A DNA stretch of 31,090 nt, taken from positions 1 to 31,090 of the forward strand of contig CAZMEN010000029.1 in assembly GCA_964565335.1 (NCBI GenBank), read 5' to 3'. Shown one piece after another: positions 16,549 to 24,925 of the stretch (position 1 is the first letter of the stretch; the number at the start of each line of letters is the position of its first letter). The translations under genes and the position numbers were made by a program. This DNA comes from Litorimonas sp964565335 (lineage in GTDB: Bacteria > Pseudomonadota > Alphaproteobacteria > Caulobacterales > Maricaulaceae). The notes under the pieces are model-generated. The model had not been told where the DNA came from. It ran no database searches and saw nothing but the letters and a program-made list of their open reading frames with translations.

Positions 16549-18404
16549 GCGAGAGGCCTCCGTAGTCCTTTAGCCCATTCAGGGTCCCCCAAGACAGAGG
16601 CGCCGGCTTCGGCATTATCGGCACGATCCCGCAGCGGGGCGAACATATTCATACCCAAAGTTGAAAGGTTTTCCGCTTTAGGCATTTTTGCCGCTGGGCG
16701 GTTGTCCAGATTGGCGACATCTATGACTTCGATACTGCCTTTTCCTGCATCCAATCGCACAATATCACCCGTTTCAATTTTAGAAATCGGGCCGCCGTGA
16801 AGCGCCTCGGGGTGCATGTGAATGGCCGCAGGGACTTTGCCTGACGCCCCCGACATACGCCCATCCGTAACCAAGGCGACCTTATAACCTTTATCCTGTA
16901 AAGACCCCAAAACTGGTGTGAGTTTATGGAGTTCAGGCATGCCATTAGCCGCGGGACCCTGGAAACGGACAACGGCAATAAAGTCACGCTCCAGCTCGCC
17001 TGCCTTATGCATGTCCATTAAATCATTCTGATGGTCGATGACGATAGCTGGCGCTTCGACAATCCAGTGTTCGGGTTTCACAGCTGAAATCTTCATGACG
17101 CCGCGCCCGAGATTTCCGCTCATGAGGCTGAGGCCCCCATCTTCGCGAAAAGGCTTTTTAACCGAACCGAGAATATCCTTATCAAGACTCTCGGACGGGC
17201 CTTTACGGTAAATGACAGGGTCAGGGTCAGCATGAGAATTTTTAATCGGCTCCCGCGTATATTCGAATAGGCCTTCACCGCCTGCCACGGTTTTTACATC
17301 CGTATGTGCCAAGCCTGCGTCAATCAACTCATGGATCAGATAAGCCATGCCGCCTGCTGCATGGAAGTGATTCACATCAGAAATACCGTTCGGATAGATT
17401 TTACAAATCAACGGCACCGCCTTCGAAATATCGGAGTAATCGTCCCAGTTAATGAGAACGCCTGCGGAACGCGCAATAGCTGACAGATGAATGGTTAAAT
17501 TTGTTGACCCCCCTGTCGCCATGAGGCCAACCAAACCATTCACAATCGCTTTCTCATCAATGATGTCACAAGCGGGTGTGAAATCAGCCCCCATATTAGT
17601 GATTTGGATGAGGCGACGGGTCGTCTGCGCCGTGATGGCATCGCGCAAGGGCGTATTTGGATGGACAAAAGACGCTCCGGGGAGTTGCATCCCCATAATC
17701 TCCATCAACATTTGGTTGGTATTAGCCGTCCCATAGAAGGTACAGGTTCCGGGCGCATGATAGGACGCACTTTCTGCGGCCAGTAATTCTTCACGGCCAA
17801 CTTTACCCTCTGCAAATAATTGACGCACACGTGCTTTTTCTGGATTGGTAATACCAGAGGGCATAGGCCCCGCAGGCGCAAAAATTTGTGGAAGATAACC
17901 ATAGCGTAGCGCCGCAATCATCAAACCGGGAACTATCTTATCACATACACCCAAATGAATAACGCCATCGAACATATCATGAGACAAGGCCACAGCTGTT
18001 GAATAGGCAATAATATCACGCGAGAAGAGCGATAGCTCCATCCCGTCTTGACCTTGGGTAACCCCATCGCACATGGCTGGCACACCGCCGGCAACTTGGG
18101 CCGTCGCCCCGTTTCGGCGAGCCGCATGTTTGATAATTGACGGAAAAGTTTCGAATGGCTGATGGGCCGACAGCATATCATTATAGGCGGTCACAATCCC
18201 AAGGTTAGCCCATTTCGCGCCAAGGATTTCCGTTTTCTCTAACACAGGACAGGCTGCACTCGCATGAGCTATATTGCCCTCAGTCAATCTACGGCGACGC
18301 GGACCCGGACGCATATTAGCCTTACAATCGGCGAGATAGCCTGCGCGCGTCGTTTTGGAGCGTTCAATAATCCGCTCGGTTACATCCTGAATAATCGGAT
18401 TCAT
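16545..18404 (-). CDS. edd: 6-phosphogluconate dehydratase
   Basis: First committed enzyme of the Entner-Doudoroff pathway, converting 6-phosphogluconate to 2-keto-3-deoxy-6-phosphogluconate. The 619-residue length and N terminus fit Edd rather than the shorter dihydroxyacid dehydratase IlvD. Fe-S cluster cysteines of the family are visible: C112 (MCDGVTQG), C154 (GVCDKI) and C221 (GTCTFYGTANTNQ). DGRMSGASGKVPAAIH near the C terminus is the conserved IlvD/Edd signature. It starts three bases after the pgl stop, with GGGGAG in the end of pgl as ribosome-binding site. The aldolase gene eda, needed for the next step, is not in the window. Confidence 0.96.
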   Translation of the reverse strand: MNPIIQDVTERIIERSKTTRAGYLADCKANMRPGPRRRRLTEGNIAHASAACPVLEKTEILGAKWANLGIVTAYNDMLSAHQPFETFPSIIKHAARRNGATAQVAGGVPAMCDGVTQGQDGMELSLFSRDIIAYSTAVALSHDMFDGVIHLGVCDKIVPGLMIAALRYGYLPQIFAPAGPMPSGITNPEKARVRQLFAEGKVGREELLAAESASYHAPGTCTFYGTANTNQMLMEIMGMQLPGASFVHPNTPLRDAITAQTTRRLIQITNMGADFTPACDIIDEKAIVNGLVGLMATGGSTNLTIHLSAIARSAGVLINWDDYSDISKAVPLICKIYPNGISDVNHFHAAGGMAYLIHELIDAGLAHTDVKTVAGGEGLFEYTREPIKNSHADPDPVIYRKGPSESLDKDILGSVKKPFREDGGLSLMSGNLGRGVMKISAVKPEHWIVEAPAIVIDHQNDLMDMHKAGELERDFIAVVRFQGPAANGMPELHKLTPVLGSLQDKGYKVALVTDGRMSGASGKVPAAIHMHPEALHGGPISKIETGDIVRLDAGKGSIEVIDVANLDNRPAAKMPKAENLSTLGMNMFAPLRDRADNAEAGASVLGDPEWAKGLRRPLA

Positions 18405-18407
18405 GCT

Positions 18408-19130
18408 CTAGCTCTCCCCATGCGTGAAGACGTGCAGGCGGTCTCCTGCCGCGCGCAAGCTTGTCACCGGCGCTTCATACACATCCTTCGCTTCACTAGC
18501 TTCCCAAACCGCTTTTTTCGCGGCTCCCGGAATTAATAAATAAATTTTTCTTGAGGCCATAACACAGGATAAGCTGACCGTGATGCGATCATCAAATCCG
18601 CTTGCCCCCTTTTGCCCCTTTGCATCTTGCCATAATATCTGCGGCGCATTTTCCAAATCAAAGGCAGCATCAAGCGTTTTGGATTGGGGGAACCAAGAGG
18701 CCGTATGACCATCCGTCCCCATCCCCATAATACAAATATCAACAGATCCACCAAAAGCCTCCTGAAAGCGACTATTGATAGCCGCAGCCCCTGTTTTGGC
18801 ATTTGAAGCATTATTGACTAAGCCTACGAATGACGCCGTATTGGCCTTATTTTGCAACAATGTCTGTTGAATAAAATCAGCATTAGAGCCAACTTCCCCT
18901 TGATGAACCCAACGCTCGTCAACGAGGCTAACCGTCACTTTCTCCCACGCTAATTCCATTCGACTTAAAGCCTCATAAATTGGCTTCGGGCTGGACCCGC
19001 CAGAGACTAAAAGTGACGCACATCCGCGTTTAGAAATAGCCGCTGACAAAGCGGCAGCAATGTGGTCTGTTGCTCGCGTCACATAGTCGGCGGCATTTTC
19101 AGCAATATGGTAATAGAGGTGAGAGGACAT
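18408..19130 (-). CDS. pgl: 6-phosphogluconolactonase
   Basis: Hydrolyses 6-phosphogluconolactone to 6-phosphogluconate, linking Zwf and Edd. The 240-residue form starting MSSHLYYHI at 19130 is the normal Pgl length. A longer in-frame extension to 19334 lies inside zwf and has no family resemblance. Visible motifs are LLVSGGSSPKPIYE (near residue 40), SLVDERWV, GSNADF and GMGTDGHTASWFP. The gene begins 7 bp after the zwf stop and ends 3 bp before edd. Confidence 0.94.
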   Translation of the reverse strand: MSSHLYYHIAENAADYVTRATDHIAAALSAAISKRGCASLLVSGGSSPKPIYEALSRMELAWEKVTVSLVDERWVHQGEVGSNADFIQQTLLQNKANTASFVGLVNNASNAKTGAAAINSRFQEAFGGSVDICIMGMGTDGHTASWFPQSKTLDAAFDLENAPQILWQDAKGQKGASGFDDRITVSLSCVMASRKIYLLIPGAAKKAVWEASEAKDVYEAPVTSLRAAGDRLHVFTHGES

Positions 19131-19137
19131 ATGAGAC

Positions 19138-20667
19138 TTATTCGCTCGATGACCAGCTATCGCCGGTTTCAGCCAACATTCGATCCGCGGCATGCGGCCC
19201 GTCTGTTCCGGCAAAGTAAGGCCTAGCTTCTTGCTCAGTTTCCGCCCACGCTTCCAAAATACCGTCACACCATCGCCACGCTGCCTCGACCTCGTCGCGC
19301 CGCATAAACAGACTGAGATTGCCGCGAACGACATCCATCAGTAGTCTCTCATAAGCGTCGGGGTAACGTACGGTAAAGTTATCAGCATAAGACAGATTTA
19401 ATGGGAGGGTTTTCAGACGCAGACCGCCGGCTCCCGGCTCTTTGCTTTCCATAAAGAGCTTCACCGCTTCATCAGGCTGTAAACGGATGACCAGTTTATT
19501 GGGGTTGACCTTTGTTTCTCCGAAAATGGAATGAGGAACCGGTTTGAACTGAATTACAATTTCAGAACGGCGGCTGCTCATCCGCTTCCCTGTCCGCAGG
19601 TAAATAGGCACGCCAGCCCAACGCCAATTTTGTATCTCGGCTTTGATGGCGACAAACGTTTCTGTGTTACTCTCATCAACTTCTAGGTCGACAAGATAGC
19701 CATTGGCACTCTCTCCGTTAATCCGGCCATTGGTATATTGGCCGCGAACTGTTCGCGCTTTTACATTCTCTGGCGTGATACGTTCCAGCGCGCGGAGAAC
19801 TTTAATTTTTTCTGTACGGACGTCGTCGGCCTCTAAGGAAGACGGCGCTTCCATTGTTGATAGGCACAAAAGCTGAAGTAGATGATTTTGCACCATATCC
19901 CGCAATGCGCCGGCACCGTCGTAATAGGCGCCCCGCCCTGATACGCCGATATCTTCTGCGACCGTAATTTCGATGTGTTCAATTGCATCGCTGTTCCAGA
20001 GCGGCTCTAAAAGGATATTCCCAAACCTCAAAACGAGGAGGTTTTGAACCGTTTCTTTTCCAAGGTAATGATCAATTCGGTAGATACGATTTTCTTCAAA
20101 AACCTGCGCAACACCTTCATTAATTTTATGTGCCGAGTCGAAGTCTGTTCCGATCGGCTTTTCCAGAACAACACGAGCCTTGTCATGAGCTAAACCTTCA
20201 CGTTTCAAACCCTGACAAATATCAGCGAACATGGATGGCGGCATCGCCAGATAAAACACACGAATAAGGTCGGTAGATTTCGAAACGGCCTTTTTTAAGC
20301 CGCTCCAATCCTTATCCTTCGTCACATCAATTGGCGTATAATTTATGAGCGCGCAAAAAGCATCCCAACTTGCTTGATCCAGCGTGTCTTTACCTTCGAA
20401 TTTACAGTAATTCTTGCGAATTAATTCGATGAAATCTTCCCGGCTGTGATCGCTTCGAGATACGCCGACAATACGGGAATTTTTAGGAATTTGACCATCC
20501 ACAAACCGATGATAGAGCGCAGGAAAAATTTTCCGTCTCGCCAAATCACCCGTTGCCCCGAAAATTACCATCTCGAATGGAGAGACGGGAACGAACGTTG
20601 AACGGTCCACTTTGTTTGTTTCGCTTTCGGACAATTTTCCCGCCTTTACTGTTCCACTGCTAGACAC
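19138..20667 (-). CDS. zwf: Glucose-6-phosphate 1-dehydrogenase
   Basis: Oxidises glucose 6-phosphate to 6-phosphogluconolactone with NAD(P)+. The NADP-binding fingerprint is VIFGATGDLARRKIFPALY (34-52), EKPIG is at 169-173, and the active-site signature RIDHYLGKE is at 197-205. The GTG at 20667 opens the frame directly after an in-frame TGA and gives 509 residues. No strong Shine-Dalgarno is seen, so a start a few codons further in (for example TTG at codon 12, preceded by GGCGGGAAAA) remains possible. First gene of the Entner-Doudoroff operon. A perfect palindromic operator lies about 46 bp upstream, between it and the LacI-family gene. Confidence 0.95.
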   Translation of the reverse strand: MSSSGTVKAGKLSESETNKVDRSTFVPVSPFEMVIFGATGDLARRKIFPALYHRFVDGQIPKNSRIVGVSRSDHSREDFIELIRKNYCKFEGKDTLDQASWDAFCALINYTPIDVTKDKDWSGLKKAVSKSTDLIRVFYLAMPPSMFADICQGLKREGLAHDKARVVLEKPIGTDFDSAHKINEGVAQVFEENRIYRIDHYLGKETVQNLLVLRFGNILLEPLWNSDAIEHIEITVAEDIGVSGRGAYYDGAGALRDMVQNHLLQLLCLSTMEAPSSLEADDVRTEKIKVLRALERITPENVKARTVRGQYTNGRINGESANGYLVDLEVDESNTETFVAIKAEIQNWRWAGVPIYLRTGKRMSSRRSEIVIQFKPVPHSIFGETKVNPNKLVIRLQPDEAVKLFMESKEPGAGGLRLKTLPLNLSYADNFTVRYPDAYERLLMDVVRGNLSLFMRRDEVEAAWRWCDGILEAWAETEQEARPYFAGTDGPHAADRMLAETGDSWSSSE

Positions 20668-20704
20668 TCACATACTTTGTGATTTAGTTAAGGATTAAAG
20701 GAAA

Positions 20705-20722
20705 TTTGACAGCGCTGTCAAA
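20705..20722. promoter_or_regulatory. LacI-type operator upstream of zwf
   Basis: TTTGACAGCGCTGTCAAA is a perfect 18-bp palindrome with a central CG, the form of LacI/GalR-family operators. It lies between the lacI-type gene and zwf. On the minus strand its first half also supplies a TTGACA resembling a -35 hexamer, so binding would block transcription of zwf. The 14-bp core recurs exactly at 24601-24614. No other exact copy was noticed in the window. Confidence 0.75.
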
Positions 20723-20746
20723 CATTTGAGTAATTATTACGTGTGT

Positions 20747-21772
20747 TTACTCAGATTGAACATCAGTAGAATCCCGCACAATCAGTTTGAACTCAAGATT
20801 GTGCGATGTCGCGGGTTTTGTTTTTTCGGCAGGGTCAATCAATAGACGCACAGCTTGAAATCCCATCTCGTAAATCGGTTGTTGAATAGTCGTAAGTTGT
20901 GGAGAAAGAATTTTGGCGAGAGGCGTATCGTCAAACCCGCAAACAGACAGCTCGCCAGGAACATCAATGCCGAGCTTTGACGCGACGGAAACAACCCCCG
21001 CTGCCATATCGTCATTAGATGCAAATATGGCGGTCGGTCGGTCTTTGGCATCAGCGAGAAGTTCCTCTGCTGCCTCAACACCGGACCGAAAAGAAAAGTC
21101 GCCCTGTTTGACTTCATAATCGTGAACCGTCAAATGCGCATTTGCCATAGCATTTCTAAACCCCTGATAGCGAAGAACTGAAGCACTATGCTCAACGTGA
21201 CCTTTGATAAAGCCGATTGCACGATGGCCTTGTGAAATTAGAAACTCCGTCATTTCTTTAGCAGCTAAAACGTCGTCCATTTGTACGGTATGGGCATTAA
21301 TTTCAACATCAGAAGGGGCAACCAAGACGACCGGAACTTTCATCTGTTTAACAATATCAATCGCGTCAGAAGAATCGGAAAGAGGCGGCGTTAATATCAC
21401 CCCGTCAACGGGTAAACGATTCAATAAATCACGAAGGCCTTCAGCCGCTTTTTCGGCTGTCGCGCCGTCTGCCAGTAAAAGCGGTTCAGGTACAAGGTGA
21501 TAGCCAAACTCACGACAAGCAGCGATAGCGCCGGATTGAATGTTAGAGATATAATGGGCGCTAGGATTATCATAAACCAAAGCAATCAAATAGGATTTTG
21601 AGCTCGCCAATCCCTTCGCCGCCAAGTTCGGGGAATAGCGCAAGTCATTAGCGACAGCCATAACCTTTTCACGCGTTTTTGCTGCCACATTTGGCTCATT
21701 GTTCAAAACCCGCGAGACAGTCTTCATAGACACGCCGGCATGTTTAGCCACATCTGTAATGGTTGCTTTCAT
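20747..21772 (-). CDS. LacI/GalR-family transcriptional regulator
   Basis: A 341-residue regulator. The N-terminal helix-turn-helix is ITDVAKHAGVSMKTVSRVLN (5-24), followed by the hinge helix (about 47-57, with L55 at the minor-groove wedge position). A periplasmic-binding-protein-like sensor domain spans about 60-335. The ATG has the good ribosome-binding site AGAAGGGGAA. It is directly upstream of zwf on the same strand, and the palindromes at 20705 and 24601 are the likely targets. The effector is probably a sugar or sugar phosphate linked to glucose or beta-glucan breakdown. It probably acts as a repressor, but activation cannot be excluded. Confidence 0.92.
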   Translation of the reverse strand: MKATITDVAKHAGVSMKTVSRVLNNEPNVAAKTREKVMAVANDLRYSPNLAAKGLASSKSYLIALVYDNPSAHYISNIQSGAIAACREFGYHLVPEPLLLADGATAEKAAEGLRDLLNRLPVDGVILTPPLSDSSDAIDIVKQMKVPVVLVAPSDVEINAHTVQMDDVLAAKEMTEFLISQGHRAIGFIKGHVEHSASVLRYQGFRNAMANAHLTVHDYEVKQGDFSFRSGVEAAEELLADAKDRPTAIFASNDDMAAGVVSVASKLGIDVPGELSVCGFDDTPLAKILSPQLTTIQQPIYEMGFQAVRLLIDPAEKTKPATSHNLEFKLIVRDSTDVQSE

Positions 21773-21883
21773 TTTCCCCTTCTGAGCCCGATCATTCGAG
21801 TCACAGTCTTCTTCTTATTATTGCCCCAAAATATTTGATAAATCAACTAAAAGCAGAGCTTTCCCATTACTCCCCTTGCGTCG

Positions 21884-21908
21884 AAAAGCCCGCCAAAGAC
21901 GGGCCTTT
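21884..21908 (-). terminator. Rho-independent terminator after the GH3 gene
   Basis: On the minus strand AAAGGCCCG and CGGGCTTTT pair over 9 bp (one G-U) around a 7-nt loop, ending in TTTT. It lies 13 bp past the GH3 stop. The rest of 21773-21883 is the presumed promoter region of the lacI-type gene, without further recognisable sites. Confidence 0.75.
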
Positions 21909-21920
21909 CAGCAGGCTAAA

Positions 21921-24494
21921 TTAATCTAAACAACCCGCCTGACCTTCATTGGCAACCAGACGAATATCAGAGATAGATACGGAAAGCGCGCCTTTACTTT
22001 CAATTATGAAAGGCTCACGGACAGACGTCATTTCGGTTCCCTCCGCGAAACAAGACAGCTTCACATTCATCTCAGACCATTTACCTTTGGAAGCGGTTTT
22101 CAACGTATTCGTCAATGACAAGGTTTCGCAAGTTCCCTCCCCGCAATTCATGCGCAAAAGAGTGTCGCTGTTACCAACTGAATTAACTCGATAGCGCATA
22201 TAAAGCGCCATATCGCCGGTATTTTGCCGGGACAGATCAACCGCGTCAGCGGCAATAGAAACGATAGAGGTTCCATTACCTGAGAAATCCAAACGACGCA
22301 CGTTTTCCTGAACACCATCGTCTTCAGGGCTTAGCAAAACGCCATTACTCGGAGAACTCGCGCTACTGGTTGTTGCCACGGAACTGCCCGACTCATCGGT
22401 CAGAATAACCATCCACGGGAAGACAGCTCCGCCGCTTTGAAGATAGTTTTCAGCATTTGTGCCAGACAGCGCAACACCAGCATCTTCTGCCAATACCCCA
22501 ACATCCTTCGGGGCGGCGTAAGAAAGGCCATATCCATAAGCGAAAAGTGGATCGTAATTCTCATCACCGTAATTCAACGGTGTCTGAATTGCGGTGCGCG
22601 GCCAACTATATGGCAGAATACCCTTAAAGTCATGGGCGGCTTTCCCATCCTTGCCTTTAAACAAAACATCCGCTGCATAACCGCCCTCACTACCCGGCAA
22701 CCAAGCTGCGACAAAGGCATCAGAGGCGTTGATTTCACGGTTCATCCAAAGCGGACGACCGGTCAAAAAGACAGAAATAACGGGAATACCGTCGGCCTTG
22801 TATTTTTTAATCAAATTAAGATCCGTATCATCGCCCGGCTTGTAAGCCAAAGTTTCGATGTCACCCATAAATTCGGCATAAGGGTCTTCACCGAAAACGA
22901 CAATCGCAACGTCAGGCTTATTTGTATAGCTCCCGTCTTCGGACAGAACAACGTTACCGCCTGAGGTATCCGTATGACGTTTAACGCCGTCATAAATTGA
23001 AGTCCCACCCGGGAAATCAGAGTTCTTATTGCCTGTTCCCTGCCAATTGAGTGTCCAACCGCCAGATTGTTTCCCAATATTATCTGCGCCGTCTCCAGTA
23101 ATCAAAATATTGCTACTAGGAGATAAAGGAAGAGCCCGCTCGCCCGCTTTAATTTCGTTATTTTTTAGCAATACAAGCGACTCACGCACGGCCTGTCGCG
23201 CCACTTCTTTATGTTCAGGGTTTGCTAAAAGATCATAGTCGCCAGCATAGGCCCGCGTTGAGGGCAAGCCCGCCTCAAACAAACCTGAACGGATTTTTAC
23301 CCGTAAAATCCGGCGCACAGCATCGTCAAGACGATCCAAATCTAATTCGCCGCTTTCGGCCTGTACAAGCAAAGTCTCAAACAGACCTTTCCAGCTATCA
23401 GGCGCCATATACATATCGAGTCCCGCATGAAGCGCTTCGGGACAATCTGTGTTGGTACAGCCTTTGACCTGACCGTGACCATTCCAGTCCCCAACGATAA
23501 ACCCATCAAAGCCCATGCGTTCCTTCAAGACATCAGTCAGCAGACCTTTATGGCCGTGCATTTTTTTGCCCTGCCAACTATTGAAACTCGCCATTACAAC
23601 CTGAACGCCAGCGTCTATTGCAGCAGGATAGCCAGCGCCGTGAATATCGCGCAAGTCTTCTTCGCTATCACTATTCTCGCCTTGGTCATTACCGCCTTGT
23701 GTGCCGCCATCACCAATGAAATGCTTTGCCGTCGCAATAACATTTGGCCCGGTTAACCATTCACCACCGCTGGCCTCGCCTTGAATTCCTTCAATAAGTT
23801 TTCCAGCATAACTTGCCGTCACTTCAGGGTTTTCAGCGTAACCTTCATAAGTACGCCCCCAACGATCATCGCGGACAACCGCAATCGTTGGTGCAAAAGT
23901 CCATTCCTGGCCACCAATACGAATTTCTTTAGCCGTCACATCACCAATAGCGCGTAAAAGCGCCGGGTTTCGCGTTGCGCCAAGACCAATATTATGCGGA
24001 AAGACTGTCGCCCCCGGAATATTATTATGACCATGAACGGCATCTGTGCCCCAAAGCATTGGGATGAAAGGCACACCGTCGCCATAAGCGTCCTTGGACG
24101 CGACGTAAAACTCATCGGCCAATTCCAACCAAGCCGAAGCCGGAGACCGGTTGTCGCCATTTGGCGCAGAGTTACCGCCATTTAGGACAGAGCCTAGGGG
24201 ATAAGTCTTCAAATCTTCGGGCGAAATAGACCCGATATCGGCCTGAACAACTTGCCCGACTTTGTGACGCAAAGTCATATTAGACATAATATCCGTAATG
24301 CGCTCTTCGATTGCCGCATCCAAACCGACAGGGCTTTTCGCTGTCGGCCAGATGTCAGGATTAACGCTGCTTGGCTCGCGCATTTCAGTGGCTTTAGATG
24401 TTGGATCAACGTTCCCGCCGCAGGCCGTGAGTGTCAGTGAAACTGCCGCAACAACCCCGCACAAACCGCTCGTAGAAAATAGTGAAACCCGCAT
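21921..24494 (-). CDS. GH3-family lipoprotein beta-glucosidase / exo-beta-glucanase
   Basis: An 857-residue glycoside hydrolase family 3 enzyme, of the barley ExoI/Pseudoalteromonas ExoP type that releases glucose from beta-1,3/1,4-glucans. The ATG at 24494 has GGGGA seven bases upstream and opens a lipoprotein signal peptide with lipobox LTAC (C25). The earlier ATG at 24539 would precede the signal peptide. The (beta/alpha)8 domain has WGTDAVHGHNN, KHFIGDGG and the nucleophile in GFIVGDW (D336). The C-terminal sandwich holds the probable acid/base in EDPYAEFMGD (E541). A disulfide-like CTNTDC follows the nucleophile. The last ~170 residues form an extra beta-rich domain like the ExoP C-terminal domain. 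The identical LacI operator upstream ties it to the zwf operon. Confidence 0.92.
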   Translation of the reverse strand: MRVSLFSTSGLCGVVAAVSLTLTACGGNVDPTSKATEMREPSSVNPDIWPTAKSPVGLDAAIEERITDIMSNMTLRHKVGQVVQADIGSISPEDLKTYPLGSVLNGGNSAPNGDNRSPASAWLELADEFYVASKDAYGDGVPFIPMLWGTDAVHGHNNIPGATVFPHNIGLGATRNPALLRAIGDVTAKEIRIGGQEWTFAPTIAVVRDDRWGRTYEGYAENPEVTASYAGKLIEGIQGEASGGEWLTGPNVIATAKHFIGDGGTQGGNDQGENSDSEEDLRDIHGAGYPAAIDAGVQVVMASFNSWQGKKMHGHKGLLTDVLKERMGFDGFIVGDWNGHGQVKGCTNTDCPEALHAGLDMYMAPDSWKGLFETLLVQAESGELDLDRLDDAVRRILRVKIRSGLFEAGLPSTRAYAGDYDLLANPEHKEVARQAVRESLVLLKNNEIKAGERALPLSPSSNILITGDGADNIGKQSGGWTLNWQGTGNKNSDFPGGTSIYDGVKRHTDTSGGNVVLSEDGSYTNKPDVAIVVFGEDPYAEFMGDIETLAYKPGDDTDLNLIKKYKADGIPVISVFLTGRPLWMNREINASDAFVAAWLPGSEGGYAADVLFKGKDGKAAHDFKGILPYSWPRTAIQTPLNYGDENYDPLFAYGYGLSYAAPKDVGVLAEDAGVALSGTNAENYLQSGGAVFPWMVILTDESGSSVATTSSASSPSNGVLLSPEDDGVQENVRRLDFSGNGTSIVSIAADAVDLSRQNTGDMALYMRYRVNSVGNSDTLLRMNCGEGTCETLSLTNTLKTASKGKWSEMNVKLSCFAEGTEMTSVREPFIIESKGALSVSISDIRLVANEGQAGCLD

Positions 24495-24600
24495 AATTAA
24501 TCCCCATAAACTAAATATTTTTAGTGCTCGTATCAGCATCCAAGCTCAAATTTCATCTAAGCTTCACTGGAATACATTTACCAACTATTTGATTCCACAA

Positions 24601-24614
24601 TGACAGCGCTGTCA
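24601..24614. promoter_or_regulatory. LacI-type operator upstream of the GH3 gene
   Basis: TGACAGCGCTGTCA is identical to the core of the palindrome before zwf. Its centre is 113 bp from the GH3 start codon. It is followed by two more perfect palindromes at exact 24-bp centre spacing (24627-24636 and 24649-24662). Confidence 0.7.
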
Positions 24615-24626
24615 CTATCTTGCAAC

Positions 24627-24662
24627 CGTTTAAACGTAAAAACCCAAAAAATTTCGAAATTT
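24627..24662. repeat. Two further palindromes phased with the GH3 operator
   Basis: CGTTTAAACG (24627-24636, centre 24631.5) and AAATTTCGAAATTT (24649-24662, centre 24655.5) continue the series begun by the operator centred at 24607.5, each 24 bp apart. They may be binding sites for other regulators or only AT-rich symmetry. A weaker inverted repeat (ATGATTT 24689-24695 with AAATCAT 24711-24717) follows. Confidence 0.4.
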
Positions 24663-24789
24663 AGAAGCGACGCATCAATTAAAAGGAGATGATTTCAACC
24701 TTTTAAGGATAAATCATTTAAGAGTAACGTAAGGGTAAACTCATCATACCAAGCAAGGCAAACGCTACATCCGCTTCATATGTTTAAGC

Positions 24790-24861
24790 TTAAAGCCCTA
24801 ACAAAACAGACAGTAGAATAACGAGAATGGCCAACAAAATATTTTTTATCAATGAAATCAT
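24790..24861 (-). CDS. Small hydrophobic peptide ORF (23 aa)
   Basis: An ATG-TAA frame of 23 codons begins MISLIKNILL and continues as an almost wholly aliphatic segment with a single lysine near the N terminus, enough for one membrane helix. It is preceded by GAAGGAG with a 7-8 base spacer, one of the best ribosome-binding sites in the window. It lies 64 bp after the SGNH gene and upstream of the GH3 gene on the same strand. The family is not recognised. It could be a small membrane protein, a leader peptide or a type I toxin-like peptide. There is no protein-level evidence. The rest of 24662-24925 shows nothing else clear. Confidence 0.45.
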   Translation of the reverse strand: MISLIKNILLAILVILLSVLLGL

Positions 24862-24925
24862 GGCCTGGCTCCTTCGACTGATGAGTAAACGTTTTTCGAT
24901 AAAATTGTCAATCTTTTTCTAAAAC

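Noticed and set aside
19131..19334. N-terminal extension of pgl
   Set aside because: It lies wholly within the zwf 3' end in another frame and shows no 6-phosphogluconolactonase similarity; the ATG at 19130 gives the normal protein.
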